Source: Gnetum montanum (lineage: Eukaryota; Streptophyta; Gnetopsida; Gnetales; Gnetaceae). From it: DNA of 64,000 nt. The translations under genes were made by a program, and so were the position numbers. The notes beneath the pieces are model-generated. The model was given only the letters and a program-made list of their open reading frames with translations. It was not told where the DNA came from and made no database searches. Of the stretch, positions 11,562-21,595 are shown one piece after another. Position 1 is the stretch's first letter. Each line of letters begins with the position of its first letter. The stretch covers positions 34,273 through 98,272 of the forward strand of contig MNCI01001305.1 of the NCBI GenBank assembly GCA_015680685.1, in the 5' to 3' direction.

Positions 11562-12391
11562 ATGCTAAGCCTCTATGATCTACTTATGACATCCCAAAAC
11601 CACCATGAGGCTCTGGTCCGTATGCTAACATCCATACTTGTGGATGAAGGCTTACTAGCGGAAGAGGAAGCAATACATGCTGTCATGCTTCCTCCCCCCG
11701 CTGAGCAACCTAAACCAACCCATTTGACCTTTCATGATAAATCCATCAAAGATGATCCCAAGAAAGGTCAAGTGATGATAGAACCCATGTTCATCACCAT
11801 TCAGGTTGGTCAATATCGGATCCGGAGGGTGCACGTTGATGATGGCACGGCTACGAATGTCATCCCTTATCTTATAGTGGATAAGTTGGGCCTGGTCGAC
11901 CAGATCAGTCCTACAACGACATCATGCCTAAATTCGTTCAACAGGGCATGAGTTCAATTCAAGGGAATGGTGCATATTGAATTTGTGGCAGGGGACCAAT
12001 TCCCAACAGAGGCCACATTTCTCGTTGTCGAGGAGATGCCCAGTTTCAACTTGATTCTAGGGAGGTCCTGGCTGGTCCAACTGAGGGTAGTTTTATCACC
12101 AATACACCAAGAGATACACCTCCCTTAAGTAGGGGGAGAGGTAGTAATACACAATGATGAAATAACTTTTAGGACTGTCAATAACATCGAAGAAGAACGG
12201 GGTTCGGAGATCGAGATGCTTGAAAACCAAACCCATGTCCAGATGACCAAACAAGTCAAAATGGATGATGATAGCCTAGCCTGGGCTAACTTACCATTTC
12301 AGGGAGGAGAGGATGATATAGAAGAGTCAAGCCATAAACCTCCTCGCCCTTACGCACCACTGAACGTAAAAGCCATTAAGAAACAATTGTA
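11562..12391 (+). pseudogene. Element B protease (retropepsin)
   Basis: Aspartic protease that would cut the polyprotein. The flap-side strand and active site read VHVDDGTATNVIP, with the D-D-G triad at 11,838-11,846, where retroviral enzymes have D-S/T-G. D has DDS at the same place, so a second Asp seems to be a family feature. The second half is recognisable as LILGRSWLVQL near 12,053-12,085. A stop at about 11,949 and others interrupt it. The frame ends near 12,391, and reverse transcriptase resumes only at 17,452. Confidence 0.75.
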
Positions 12392-12918
12392 GATTAGCGA
12401 TTGATCTGAGTGGTATTTACGCACATCGTTACATTTTCACCAGTCTTTCATTTATGCTTATCAAATTTGATTTTCAGTTTTCTTTAATATACATACATGT
12501 AATTACGCTTTCTGTCTATTACGCTATTTACATTCCTCATTTTACACCATTTACGCTTGAATTCTATTAGCCATATTAGCACAATTACGTAGATATGCAC
12601 ATTTTTATCAATTACACTCCCAAACGTATGTAGATGGCCCGCAATGGCCTAAAACTAGCAAGTTTATTCATTTTTATCTTACGCAAACGCTATGTGACGA
12701 CCCACGATGGCTTTAAACTAGCTACTCCATTCTACAGTCATAATAATGCAACCTATCCAAAGTCTTTAACAATTCTATTTACGCTTTGTATAAATAAATA
12801 CATAAAATAAAAACATAAAATTAAATAAAAGCCATAAACAAAATCTCATGAGTAATCTCGCCAACATTCATATTACCATTGTTCAAATTTCATCAAGAAA
12901 ATTATGCGTAAATCACAA
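12392..12918. other. Start of the intron-like interval, with TAAACTAGC repeats
   Basis: AT-rich, no sense coding. Two copies of the family repeat stand at 12,630-12,725 (ATGGCCTAAAACTAGCA and ATGGCTTTAAACTAGC). On the minus strand, AATAAA complements (12,663-12,668) lie downstream of the antisense gene and could be its poly(A) signal; that is weak. Confidence 0.5.
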
Positions 12919-13152
12919 TTACACATCCCCCCTAGTACCACTATCACCAGTATCCCTTAAGTCTACCTCTAATCTTAACAAATCATCCTTGAGTGGGCTG
13001 TCCTTTTTAGAGAGTATTCCTTCGTGAGGAATGTCATCTTCACGGGGTTCTTGCACTAACACTGGCTCCCCAAGAGGATGGTCTACATTATTATGCTCTT
13101 CTTCCTAAACATGTTCCTCATCCTGTCCACCTTCTTCATCCACTCCTTATAC
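12919..13152 (-). pseudogene. Antisense gene exon 8: acidic C-terminal tail
   Basis: The acceptor TATGTAG leads in phase to GVDEEGGQDEEHV, then EEEHNN, EPREDDIPHEG and LLRLEVDLRDTGDSG, ending at TAA (12,921-12,919). It is strongly acidic. It has two stops, TAA as second codon and a TAG after DEEHV; both could derive from Gln codons by one transition. Confidence 0.65.
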
Positions 13153-13233
13153 CTACATACAATAAATACATAAGAAAAAAAAACCATGATAAAACAAATC
13201 AGAAAATTTAAATTCAATAACATTCTAACTTAC

Positions 13234-14048
13234 TCGCGATAGTCCTGCATCCGCAGCAAAGCGGAGTTGTTTTAAACCAACCCACAGGCATTGCATAATT
13301 TCATCTTCGGGTAGCTCAGACCATACTCCATTCCCCATAATAGTTCCAGCCTTCACTTTCCCTTTCTCCATGCTAGTCCATCAGGGTGGTTCAGGGAAGA
13401 AGGTGGGGACTATAGTCTCCTCCCCGGGAAGAGTAATTTTCCTTTTCGGAGACGCGCTTACTATCACCTGCTCCTGGAACTTCTCGAAGGCCTTAGATGC
13501 ACCTATGACATCGAGGAACACCCGCAAGGATTGATCTTCAATGACAGAATCTCGATAGTGCTGACAATAAGTAAGACTTTCTCACTTATACAGATGCTTG
13601 TGATCTTTTTTTTTCTGCCCCCACTCTTAGATGCTTGTGCAAAAGTCCTTCTAGTCCTGGTTCTTCTGGGCCAAGAGTTCTATTTGCATCCTTTGCTCCA
13701 CCAATTCCCAACTGGTTTGAATGCTATTTCTGACTGTGGTCTAGTAGTGAGCATAGTCGATAACAGCCGTCCACCAATCCTCTTCACCCATTCCCCATGC
13801 TTGCAGGAATTCACATCGTGATTTTAAGTCTCCGAACTCTTTGGTCAGAGACATCCTTTCCTTCTCTGACCTCTAAAACTTCTTCCATAGGTCTTCATTG
13901 ATGTTTTGACTCTCCCACAAGGAGTGGGTCGAGTGTAACGCACATTTATGCATTTTCTCATAAATGTTGTGTGGCACGACCCCACCATCTGATGAAGGCT
14001 CGACTGTGTCTAGGTCAATGGGCTCCGTAGGGTCCCATCGAAGGTGAG
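13234..14048 (-). pseudogene. Antisense gene exon 7: helical region
   Basis: An 815-base exon reading DPTEPIDLDTVEPSSDGG, CALHSTHSLWESQ, SLTKEFGDLKSRCEFLQAW, SWELVEQRMQIELLAQKNQD and SMEKGKVKAGTIMGNGVW. The LVEQ...ELLAQKNQ part has the charge pattern of a coiled coil. Six in-frame stops (TAG three times, TAA once, TGA twice) break it, but the frame between them is consistent and uses ordinary codons. The donor CGA/GTAAGT is canonical. No family recognised. Confidence 0.65.
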
Positions 14049-14127
14049 CTCTTGATAACGAATATTATCAACATAAATAAACATTATAATATTATAATAA
14101 AATAATCATACAATAGCAGTAACATAC

Positions 14128-14506
14128 TAGCCTTAGGATCCACAGGCTCGAGGCACTTGATCATATCACTGACAATGCCCTCCATGAAGGCAAACTTATT
14201 AGGGAATTCCTCCCACACTCTGCTGACAATAGCGGATGGGGATGCACTTTGTTCATCTGTAGCATAATTAAGTCAAAATTTCTAATTATTAACAGAACTC
14301 CTTAAAAATTATAATACACTAATTACCTCTACCTGTTACAGTGGGGAGTGCATCAATGTTTTCCACCTCCTCTCTCTCCTCACGCACAGGGGTCTACGTA
14401 TCACTTATTCTAATAGCCGGGGCCTCCTCTTCCAAAACTAGGGCCCCTTCCCCACGCCGTAATACCACTGCTCCTGTTTCAGGGGTCAACCGCTCTGTAG
14501 GTCTCC
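14128..14506 (-). pseudogene. Antisense gene exons 5 and 6
   Basis: Exon 5 (14,506-14,333) reads RPTERLTPETGAVVLRRGEG and EEEAPAIRISDT, with one TAG (14,394-14,396). Exon 6 (14,256-14,128) reads DEQSASPSAIVSRVWEEF and FMEGIVSDMIKCLEPVDPK without a stop. Junction phases agree on both sides. Introns are 100, 76 and 79 bases, ordinary for plants. Confidence 0.65.
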
Positions 14507-14606
14507 CTATTCATGTCACATAAAACATTTAAACAATTCAAAATATTCTGAATAAAGCTACGTAATACAATAATTGCCATAACTTTCACTATGTCTTTAA
14601 GCTTAC

Positions 14607-15693
14607 CAGGCGGAGGTTTACTTCGCTGAACTCTGACTTGCACAGTTTTGCCCGTGCCACCTGCTGGTTCCCTAAGGGCCTCAGTTAAGCGAGGCCTTTT
14701 ACGCTAAACCGAGGCATCTACTATCTCTACATCTAGGTGCTTTCCCCGTGATGCATCACCAGTGTAAGTGGGAAGCATCCCACCTACGTTGTTAGGGCCC
14801 CGCATTCGAGGTACCACCACATCCCTAGTCGTTACGGACAACAACTCCCCAATTTCCTCCGGAGGATCCTGTGCCTGGGTAGTGCTGAAGATATGAGAAA
14901 TCCAAGGTTTGAATAACTGGTCTCGATCTTGTAGGACCCAGACCCCATTCCTCTGGATAACCAAAAATTCAGCAAAACACCGGAGGCAAGCTATGAAGAA
15001 GGTGAAGTGCACACTGAAACGTGACTCGAGCTTTTGGCGGAGCCTCACCATTTCAGTGCGTAACCCCTTAGCGAAATAGCTTGCCCAGTCGAATTGGGTC
15101 CCTTCCTCCATCACCTCTCGCATAATACAGGCCTGTTCTATAGTAAAGAACCTCCCCTACGAGAGGGTTTTGGGGAAGGCTCGGGCTCGAAAGAGGGGAT
15201 AAATAGTCTTGGCAACCTCTAATTTGACCTTTTCACAAGGGATCCCCTTGGCCTCCTTCTTCGTCCCCAACCACTCCTCCAGCTCTTCCTGACATTTGAC
15301 ACTTCCCCTTGATTTTTCCTCTATGGGAAGACCATCAGAGGGGACACCGAAGAGATTAGTGAATAGCTGAGCGTCGATATCAAAGTTTACACGCATGTGA
15401 TGCACGTGTGTGCAAAAACGTTCAGCTCCCTCGCTAAAGGAGTTAACTTGGGTCAACCTTGCGCTTGCAGGGACATCAGGGGTTACAGCTAAGAATAAAT
15501 GCATCAACCTCATTTTTTGCAGCTTGGTAACCAATGCAACTGGGGCCGCCACGTGGCCGAGCCAGTGTTGGGCCTCCTTTATGTCGCCATAATGGAAAAG
15601 GAGGGTGTTCACCTCATGGCCAGAAATAGTGATGGTAATCTCCCGGGATTCCCTGATTGATAATACATGGCACATGTTAACATAGCGAAAACA
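14607..15693 (-). pseudogene. Antisense gene exon 4: large unrecognised domain
   Basis: The longest exon (1,087 bases). It contains FRYVNMCHVLSIRESREITI, HYGDIKEAQHWLGHVAAPVA, then FSEGAERFCTHVHHMRVNFD, and after a TAG (15,159-15,157) FTIEQACIMREVMEEGTQFD, RQKLESRFSVHFTFFIACLR and RNGVWVLQDRDQLFKPW. After a second TAG (14,706-14,704) comes a basic KRPRL, which looks like a nuclear-localisation patch, then a Pro/Arg-rich end before the donor GTAAGC. Composition is that of a folded globular protein. I do not recognise the family; it may be one of the plant transposon-associated domains. Confidence 0.7.
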
Positions 15694-15762
15694 CTGTTAT
15701 GCAACATTTCCAAATAAAAAATAATATATGTAATATCCTGTAATTAATAACAGCAACGAAAC

Positions 15763-16042
15763 CTTACTAGGTCCAAATGGCAAAGGAAATGGAGGGAGCT
15801 TCCTTTGCACGTCCGCGAGGGTAAGGGGTGGGTTCAAAGTCCATTCTTCATGTAACCACTTGAGATTCTGATAATTTTTGAAGGAATCAGGATAATGGGT
15901 GGGATACTTGTGAATGTCGAAAGCCATTTGCCCCATTACACCAGCGTGTATGTTGCTGGTGGACGTAAACTCCTTTATTGTTGTTTTGGTCCAACACAAT
16001 GTATCACCATTGCCTACTAACCCATTTTCATTGATGAAAAAC
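15763..16042 (-). pseudogene. Antisense gene exon 3
   Basis: It reads FFINENGLVGNGDTLCWTKT, GVMGQMAFDIHKYPTHYPDS and LKWLHEEWTLNPPLTLADVQ, ending Pro-rich. No stop in 280 bases. The junction with exon 2 restores a Gly codon exactly. It extends beyond the HAD region and is not recognised. Confidence 0.65.
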
Positions 16043-16130
16043 CTATATCATATAACACGTTACTATCCTACGCTTTGCAAATTTAGGTATTAGAAACATC
16101 TTGACAATATCGCCAATAAAAACAACTTAC

Positions 16131-16579
16131 CCGCCCAAATAATACACCGTGCCTAGAGGATTCTGAAAATAAGTCGAGACATGACGAGCCATGAACAAAG
16201 TATTATACGCATGATAACAGCTAAATCTGGGCATCTCCCAGATCCAACTTAAGTGCCTCAACCCTTTAGCGCTAAGTTCACGATCTTGGGGACGCCCAGT
16301 ATCAATAGCCCCATCTGTCAAGAAAGCCAGGACACTCTGCGTAGAACCCACTAACAGATGTTCCAAATAGCACTGGCCACATCGCCCGACAGATGCGACC
16401 GCACAATAATACTGAAATTATGCAGCAAAAACTGCAAAAACTCTAGCGCACCCTTCTGAAACCATATGGCCTTCCCCTGCAACCAAGTCTGAGGGGAAGG
16501 AACATTGGGTACGATAGGGTTTATACAACATAAAACCCCGACTATATCCAAAATGATTAAGACGGGTTTCACCATGATA
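16131..16579 (-). pseudogene. Antisense gene exon 2: FCP1/SCP-like HAD phosphatase domain
   Basis: The exon opens in phase from the ATG exon and reads MVKPVLIILDIVGVLCC, the place of the DxDG(T/V) nucleophile motif, here D-I-V-G so the second Asp is lost. Then comes FQKGALEFLQFLLHNFSIIV, matching the RPGLxEFLxFxxxxFEVxIW stretch of FCP1-homology domains. After a one-base frameshift near 16,355 the next frame gives DTGRPQDRELSAKGLRHL, IWEMPRFSCYHAYNTLFM and QNPLGTVYYLGG, the region that carries the NTLLIDDSPYK...NPPxT signature; the DDS residues are replaced. If active it would dephosphorylate Ser residues, as in the RNA polymerase II tail. Family assignment rests on motif order only; the domain was probably inactive even before the frameshift. 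Confidence 0.6.
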
Positions 16580-16681
16580 CTGTACAGAAAATAAACACAT
16601 TACCATCTAGATTCCGATTGCATGCTTAAACTATAGGAAAATTTACAAAATTATGCTCTAGCCATACAGCCGAAATCGCCG

Positions 16682-16776
16682 AAACCCTTGTAATAGTACA
16701 AGGTCTATCTCAGACAAACGGCGATAGACGCAATACTGTTGTCTAAACCCTCGCTTCAATACGAGGTCTACAACAT
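16682..16776. repeat. Two related hairpins in intron 1 of the antisense gene
   Basis: CCTTGTA/TACAAGG (16,686-16,703, 4-base loop) and CCTCG/CGAGG (16,749-16,766, 8-base loop) sit in two copies of the same frame AAACCC...GGTCTA. The copies differ in sequence but keep pairing. Confidence 0.5.
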
Positions 16777-17130
16777 AACTCTCTAGTTTATGTAGAGGAC
16801 GCAAAAAGAATAAACACAAAAAAAAGAGCATATCATAGGAAGCAATACGAGTAAGTAAGGGATGGCCTACCGATTCAGGGGGAGTGACATCTCTCACTTT
16901 GACCAAGGCCTACGAAGCACGTTGCAGGCTCCCTTGTACTTCGTCAATTTTAGCCAACTTGGTATTCTTTTCTCTCACTTTTGGTGCGATTGTTACAATT
17001 CTGAACACCTCCACACCTTCACACCTTCACAAATAACACGTTGCAATCTTTTGCTCTTTCTCCTTCTCTCTGTGACAACTGAGAATTCAAATTTGCGATA
17101 GCCAACAGCTTGTTTTCGATACGAACTGCC

Positions 17131-17140
17131 TACTTATATG
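17131..17140 (-). promoter_or_regulatory. TATA-like box upstream of the antisense gene
   Basis: CATATAAGTA on the minus strand, about 35 bases before the proposed transcript start near 17,100. A purine-rich leader (GAGAGAAGGAGAAAG) follows, as in many plant 5' leaders. The position fits; function is inferred. Confidence 0.4.
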
Positions 17141-17224
17141 CGAAACTAACCAACTTGACACCCGATGTAAGCGAAACTTACCCAAATGTTGGTGTCAGTA
17201 TGAGATGGAGCCCGAAAATCAAGG

Positions 17225-17295
17225 CATTAATTGCGGTGGATATCGCATGCATTACGGTCCGAAATGACCTTAAACTAATGCATCTTATCTTCTCG
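17225..17295 (+). repeat. TTAAACTAATGC repeat copy at the right end of the intron-like interval
   Basis: GGTCCGAAATGACCTTAAACT belongs to the repeat found in bulk at 31,915-32,390 in D. Copies on both sides of the antisense gene show that the gene sits inside this repeat block. Confidence 0.6.
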
Positions 17296-17424
17296 TAATC
17301 AGGTCGCATTAATTACAAGTTGTTCACACTCATAAATGTCACATCACATCCTTTTTCTTTTTAGACTAAACTAAGCATTATACGCTAAATGCTTATCGCA
17401 TCCAACTTAGCATTTTTTTTCTTA

Positions 17425-17451
17425 TTACTTTCATATTTGACAATTTTGCAG
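17425..17451 (+). promoter_or_regulatory. Splice acceptor before reverse transcriptase, element B
   Basis: A T-rich tract followed by ACAATTTTGCAG and GACAATTGGC. It marks the start of the second coding exon of the polyprotein. Equivalent acceptors are at 5,721 (C) and 32,483 (D). The matching donor near 12,390 was not identified with confidence. Confidence 0.55.
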
Positions 17452-18640
17452 GACAATTGGCAAATGGACGAAACTTTATCTACACTCCTAGTTTTAATAG
17501 GCCCACATAGGGAAACCATTAGACAATTTGATCCCACACTAGTAGAAGCTAACCTTGCCCTCGATGACGCAGCCATAGCTGCGTCGGAAACATCTTTAGA
17601 TTGGCCAGAACAATCGACGCACACGCTAGATCTAGAAGCTAGAGATGTAACCGAAGACCCCCTTAATGAGGTCTCTGTGGTTACGCATAAGGGTGAGACT
17701 AAAACTCATAAGGTTAGTTCTTTACTAGACCAAAAGGTACATGATAACATAAAGTAGGTCCTCCAGAACAACATCACAGTGTTTGCATGGTCATACGAAG
17801 ATATGTCGGGACTAGACCTAAGATTAATACAGCACAACATAATTCTAGATCCTCATATCAAAGCAGTTAGACAGAAAGCATGAAAAATCAAGCTAGAAGT
17901 CATGCTAGCAGTATGTGATGAGATCACTAAACTGTACCAGGCTAGTTTTATTCATGCGGTCGATTACTCAGATTGGGTATCTAACATTGTAGTTGTTCCT
18001 AAAAAGACCGGAGGGATACGCATTTGCATAGACTTCCGAGACTTGAACAAAGCTACAATCAAGGATAATTTCCCATTATCGAGTATCGACCAATTAGTGG
18101 ATACAACCACTGGGCATGCACTTTTATCCTTCATGGATGGCTTCTCGGGCTACAATCAAATATGCATCAACCCAGAACACCAGTTGACAACGACATTCAT
18201 GACACCCTGGGGGACCTTTTGCTACACCATGATGCCTTTTGGGTTAAAAAATGCTAGAGCTACGTATCAATGAGCTATGACATATATATTTAGCAATTAC
18301 CTCCTAGGGAGACTGAATGATTATGTTGACGATATAGCTGTTAAGTCTATAAAGTCAGAAGCTCATTCGGAGGATCTGGAGTTAGTCCTTAAAAGATGCT
18401 CTAACTACGATCTCTGGCTAAACCCAAAGAAATGCGTATTTGGAGTCAAAACTAGATGCATGCTGGGGTTTGTGGTATCGGAAATTGGTATACGAGTAGA
18501 CCCTGACAAATTCAAAGCCATTGTTGAATTGACACCCCCTAAAAATCTCAAGCAATTACGCAGATTGTAAGGGAGGTTACAATTTATCAGGCGGTTCATT
18601 TCAAGACTAATAGATAAGTTACACCCCATGCAACATCTAC
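17452..18640 (+). pseudogene. Element B reverse transcriptase
   Basis: RNA-dependent DNA polymerase. An N-terminal linker (17,465-17,890) precedes the fingers domain with WVSNIVVVPKKTGGIRICID and FRDLNKATIKDNFPLSSIDQ (17,970-18,090). The palm has ALLSFMDGFSGYNQ, TFCYTMMPFGLKNARATYQ and the catalytic YVDD at 18,322-18,333. The thumb runs to about 18,640. Stops: TAG near 17,756, TGA near 17,881, TGA near 18,271, TAA at 18,568-18,570 where element A has Gln. Catalytic residues are intact, so decay is recent relative to A and C. Confidence 0.9.
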
Positions 18641-18654
18641 TTAAAAAGGGGGTT

Positions 18655-19590
18655 AATTTTGAATGGACAGACGATTGTTAGCGTGCGTTTGATAGCTTGA
18701 AGAAAGAACTTCAACGCTTGCCAACAGTATTCTCGCCACAAAGGGATCAACCGTTTTACATTTACCTCACAACATCAGACGTAGCCTTAGCTGCATTACT
18801 CTGTCAAAAGAGAGATGATGGATCAGAAGTACCCATATATTACTTGAGTCATGCTCTATGTGCGTATGGAATGAGGTACAATGAAGTAGAGCGTAATTGC
18901 TTAGCATTAGTGTTTATGCTCAAAAAGTGTAGACATTATCTCTTTCGTAGCCAGGACAACATAATCTGCAAAAATAACATCCTTAGGGCTATTACACATA
19001 ATCTGTATGAAAGTAGTAAAATAGCTCATTAGAAAGCTATCACGGCAGAATTCGATCTACATTATATTGGTCAATCTTCCACGAAAGGCCAAGCGATAGC
19101 TGACCAACTAATAACATCACCTATTGACAGTCAGGCAACCATAGAGCCTGAATTTCCAGATGAGCATGTACATAGTTTAAGCCCTATTTTAACAGGCCCC
19201 AAAGCAACGCTATATTTTGACAGAGCTTCAACTGCTAGAGGTGGCAGTGCCACCACAGTTATTTCGCTTTCACCTGAGGATGTACGTCTTCACACTTATC
19301 GCTTAACCTTTCCCTGTATGAACAACTTGGCAGAGTACGAGGGACTCCTTAGGGGATTATTAATAGCCAAAGAGCTCGATGTCAAAAACTTGGCGAATAG
19401 GGGCGATTCGATGCTTGTTATAAATCAAATCACAGGAGTCTACGCCTACAAGGCTATACATTTACAGCCCTATTGCAGTATGGCTAAAGATCTTCTGAAG
19501 AAGTTTACAACGATTGATGCCCAACACGTGCCCTGAAATGATAACACACTAGCCAATGCACTGGCTACATTAGCTTTAAATGTGTTGTCG
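18655..19590 (+). pseudogene. Element B tandem RNase H domains
   Basis: The first, retroviral-type domain (18,655-19,060) has PFYIYLTTSDVALAALLCQ, IYYLSHAL, YNEVERNCLALVFMLKKCRH and YLFRSQDNIICKN. The second, archaeal-type domain (19,195-19,590) has ATLYFDRASTARGG, CMNNLAEYEGLLRGLLIAKE, RGDSMLVINQITGVYAYK and QHVP...NTLANALATLA. In the second domain the Asp, Glu and Asp of the active site are seen, while the final Asp (ADALA in relatives) is Asn. RNase H removes the RNA template. The duplicated domain defines the Tat lineage. Confidence 0.85.
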
Positions 19591-20931
19591 CACCTATTCA
19601 ACACCTATCCTGCATTAATAACAGATTGTACAAATCCTATCATTCAGGCAGCGCAAATATCTTCACTGCTCAAGGATAGAACGCCAGAGTGGTACGACAA
19701 CATTAAAACTTACCTCTTGCATGGCGAACCATCACACGAGTTAACACGCGTGCAGAAAGATGCTATTCATAAGCCAGCTATGCAGTACGTCATCATTTGA
19801 GAAAGTACCCTCTGTAGACGCTCTTTTGATGGAGTACTACTTACTTGCGTTAACAAAGACCAGGCATAATGTATAGTAGGCAAGGTCCACGAGGGATTAT
19901 GCGGAGGACATGTAGCATCATGAGCCATGGCCTCTAAAATCTGTCACTTAGGGTATTATTGGCTGTACATGGAGAAAGATTATCTTACAAAGGTTAAAAC
20001 ATGCGACACGTGTCAGCGTTATGCGAACCTTATACATGTGTCGCCTACAGAACTACACACGACTCAGATAACATGGTCCTTTCAACAATGGGGACTAGAC
20101 ATTATAGGGCCTATCACATCAAAATCTTCCGCAGGTCATAGTTTCATAATCACTGCTATTGAGTATTTCATGAAGTGGGTGGAAGCCATTCCTCTGTGAA
20201 AGATCACATCCCAACAAATCTGCCATTTCATTTTAGATAACATCGTAACCAGATTTGGCCTCCCAATGACTATCGTGACCAACAATGGGCCACAGTTTAG
20301 CAATCTGGAAACCAAATCCTTTTGTCACAATCTTGGTATCAAACAATCTTTTTCTTCACCTTATTACCCGCAAGTAAATGGTCAAGCTGAAGCGAAAAAC
20401 AAAGTCATTATCAACTTACTCAAGAAAATGCTCGACAACAACAAGAGACGGTGGCATGAAAAGATCCTTTATGTGCTATGGGCGTAGCGTACCACATGCA
20501 GAACAGCTACAGATAGTACGCCCTATAGCCTAGTCTATGGATCCGAGGTAGTGTTGCCCCTCGAATTACAAGTTCCTTCTCTGCAAATGGTCCTCTCTAT
20601 GATTATAAATGAGGCTCAACACACCGAGTCTCGGATCATGGATTTGGATTCAGTAGAGGAGAAGCAAATACAGATGCTTGATACCATTGAAAAGTATCAA
20701 GATAAGCAGAGGCAGAAGCATCGTCATAACCTTCAACAACGTCTGATCAAGAAGGGAGATTTAGTTCTCAAGGCTGTTCACAAACCAGTAGGCAAGTTCT
20801 CTGCAACCTGGGAGGGCCCTTTCTTGGTAGCTGATGTGTATGGCAACGGTGCGTTCAAGCTAGCAGATACTAATGGCAAAGAGTTACCGAATCCTGTGAA
20901 CCATATATATCTGAAGTGGTACTACATCTAG
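19590..20931 (+). pseudogene. Element B integrase
   Basis: It inserts the DNA copy into the host genome. The zinc-binding segment (19,885-20,020) shows GGH and CDTCQRY. The core (20,030-20,490) begins WGLDIIGPITS with the first catalytic Asp. The second site reads VTNNGPQF at 20,269-20,292, where Asp has become Asn (codon 20,281-20,283). The Glu is kept in VNGQAEAKNKVI. The C-terminal part (20,690-20,931) reads KKGDLVLKAVHKPVGKFSAT and WEGPFLVADVYGNGAFKLAD, then ends. Several stops. Confidence 0.85.
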
Positions 20932-20949
20932 CTGCATATCCAGTGTTAG

Positions 20950-21595
20950 CATCAGGCATGGTAATAATCGTCTGCTACGACGCTAAACTAGCAACAATCA
21001 TCCGCTACGACACTAAACTGGCAATAATCGTCCGCTACGATACTAAACTAGCAGCAATTGTCCGCTACGATGTAAAACTGGCACTCTCCTCACGCGTCCA
21101 CCACGATGCTAAACTGGCACGGATCATTCACTACGATGTAAAACTGGCACTTCTTGCACGCATCCACCACGACGCTAAACTGGCAATAATCGTCTGCCAT
21201 GATGTAAAACTGGAAAGTTGCAACAGTTCACTATGACGTAAAATGGCAATGTTGTACAGGTCCACCAAGACATAAAACTGGCATTTCTTGCACACGTCCA
21301 TCACGATGCTAAACTGACACCGGCTATCCATCATGACATAAAACTAGCACAGGTAAGTATCCGTCTGCTGAGACGTGAAACCAGCATAGATTTGTTCCTG
21401 GGTCACGACATGAAACTAACATCCATAGCACGGTCTGCTAAGACCATAAATCAGTTCTACCACCATCCTCTATGACGTAAAAATAGCACTTTTTAGTCCA
21501 CCTAGACTTTAAATCGGGACCATGATTTGCTGGGACTTAAAACCAGCAACAACAGTCTACCAGGACTTAAAATTGGGACCTACAGACTACCAATG
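20950..21595 (+). repeat. Element B tail: tandem 30-36 base repeats, TAAACTRGCA core
   Basis: About 18-20 copies of a unit like CCGCTACGACGCTAAACTGG, followed by CAATAAT or a variant. Unit length varies between 30 and 36. The first third keeps an open frame with a 10-12 residue period (YDTKLA motif). Similar blocks are at 32,540-32,815 and 3,130-3,255. A strong donor-like site, CACAG/GTAAGTAT, lies inside at 21,353. Confidence 0.9.

Larger units (their letters stand above)
12919..17100 (-). pseudogene. Eight-exon antisense gene inside element B, FCP1-like HAD N-terminus
   Basis: Exons in plus coordinates: about 17,100-16,871 (ATG at 16,890-16,888), 16,579-16,131, 16,042-15,763, 15,693-14,607, 14,506-14,333, 14,256-14,128, 14,048-13,234, 13,152-12,919 (stop TAA). 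The seven introns (291, 88, 69, 100, 76, 79 and 81 bases) all begin GT and end AG, mostly GTAAG donors, and codon phase agrees across every junction. That is very unlikely by chance. The product, about 1,060 codons, has an FCP1/SCP-like HAD phosphatase region, a long unrecognised globular region, a basic Pro/Arg stretch, a helical Gln/Glu-rich part and an acidic tail. About eleven in-frame stops and one frameshift make it a fossil. The 5' end and the exon 3 donor (GTTTCG; an alternative GTAAGG lies five bases upstream) are the least certain points. Confidence 0.75.

Noticed and set aside
13531-14523. Plus-strand frames at 13,531-13,821 and 14,341-14,523
   Set aside because: They are shadows of exons 5 and 7 of the antisense gene, whose minus-strand reading is far more protein-like.
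16418-16606. Alternative frame of the first half of antisense exon 2
   Set aside because: It avoids the frameshift but lacks the HAD motifs; the ATG in exon 1 leads in phase into the other frame.
20916-21236. A 106-codon open frame with YDTKLA repeats as a possible gene
   Set aside because: It is the start of the tail repeat; the same core recurs in places without an open frame, so the frame is incidental.
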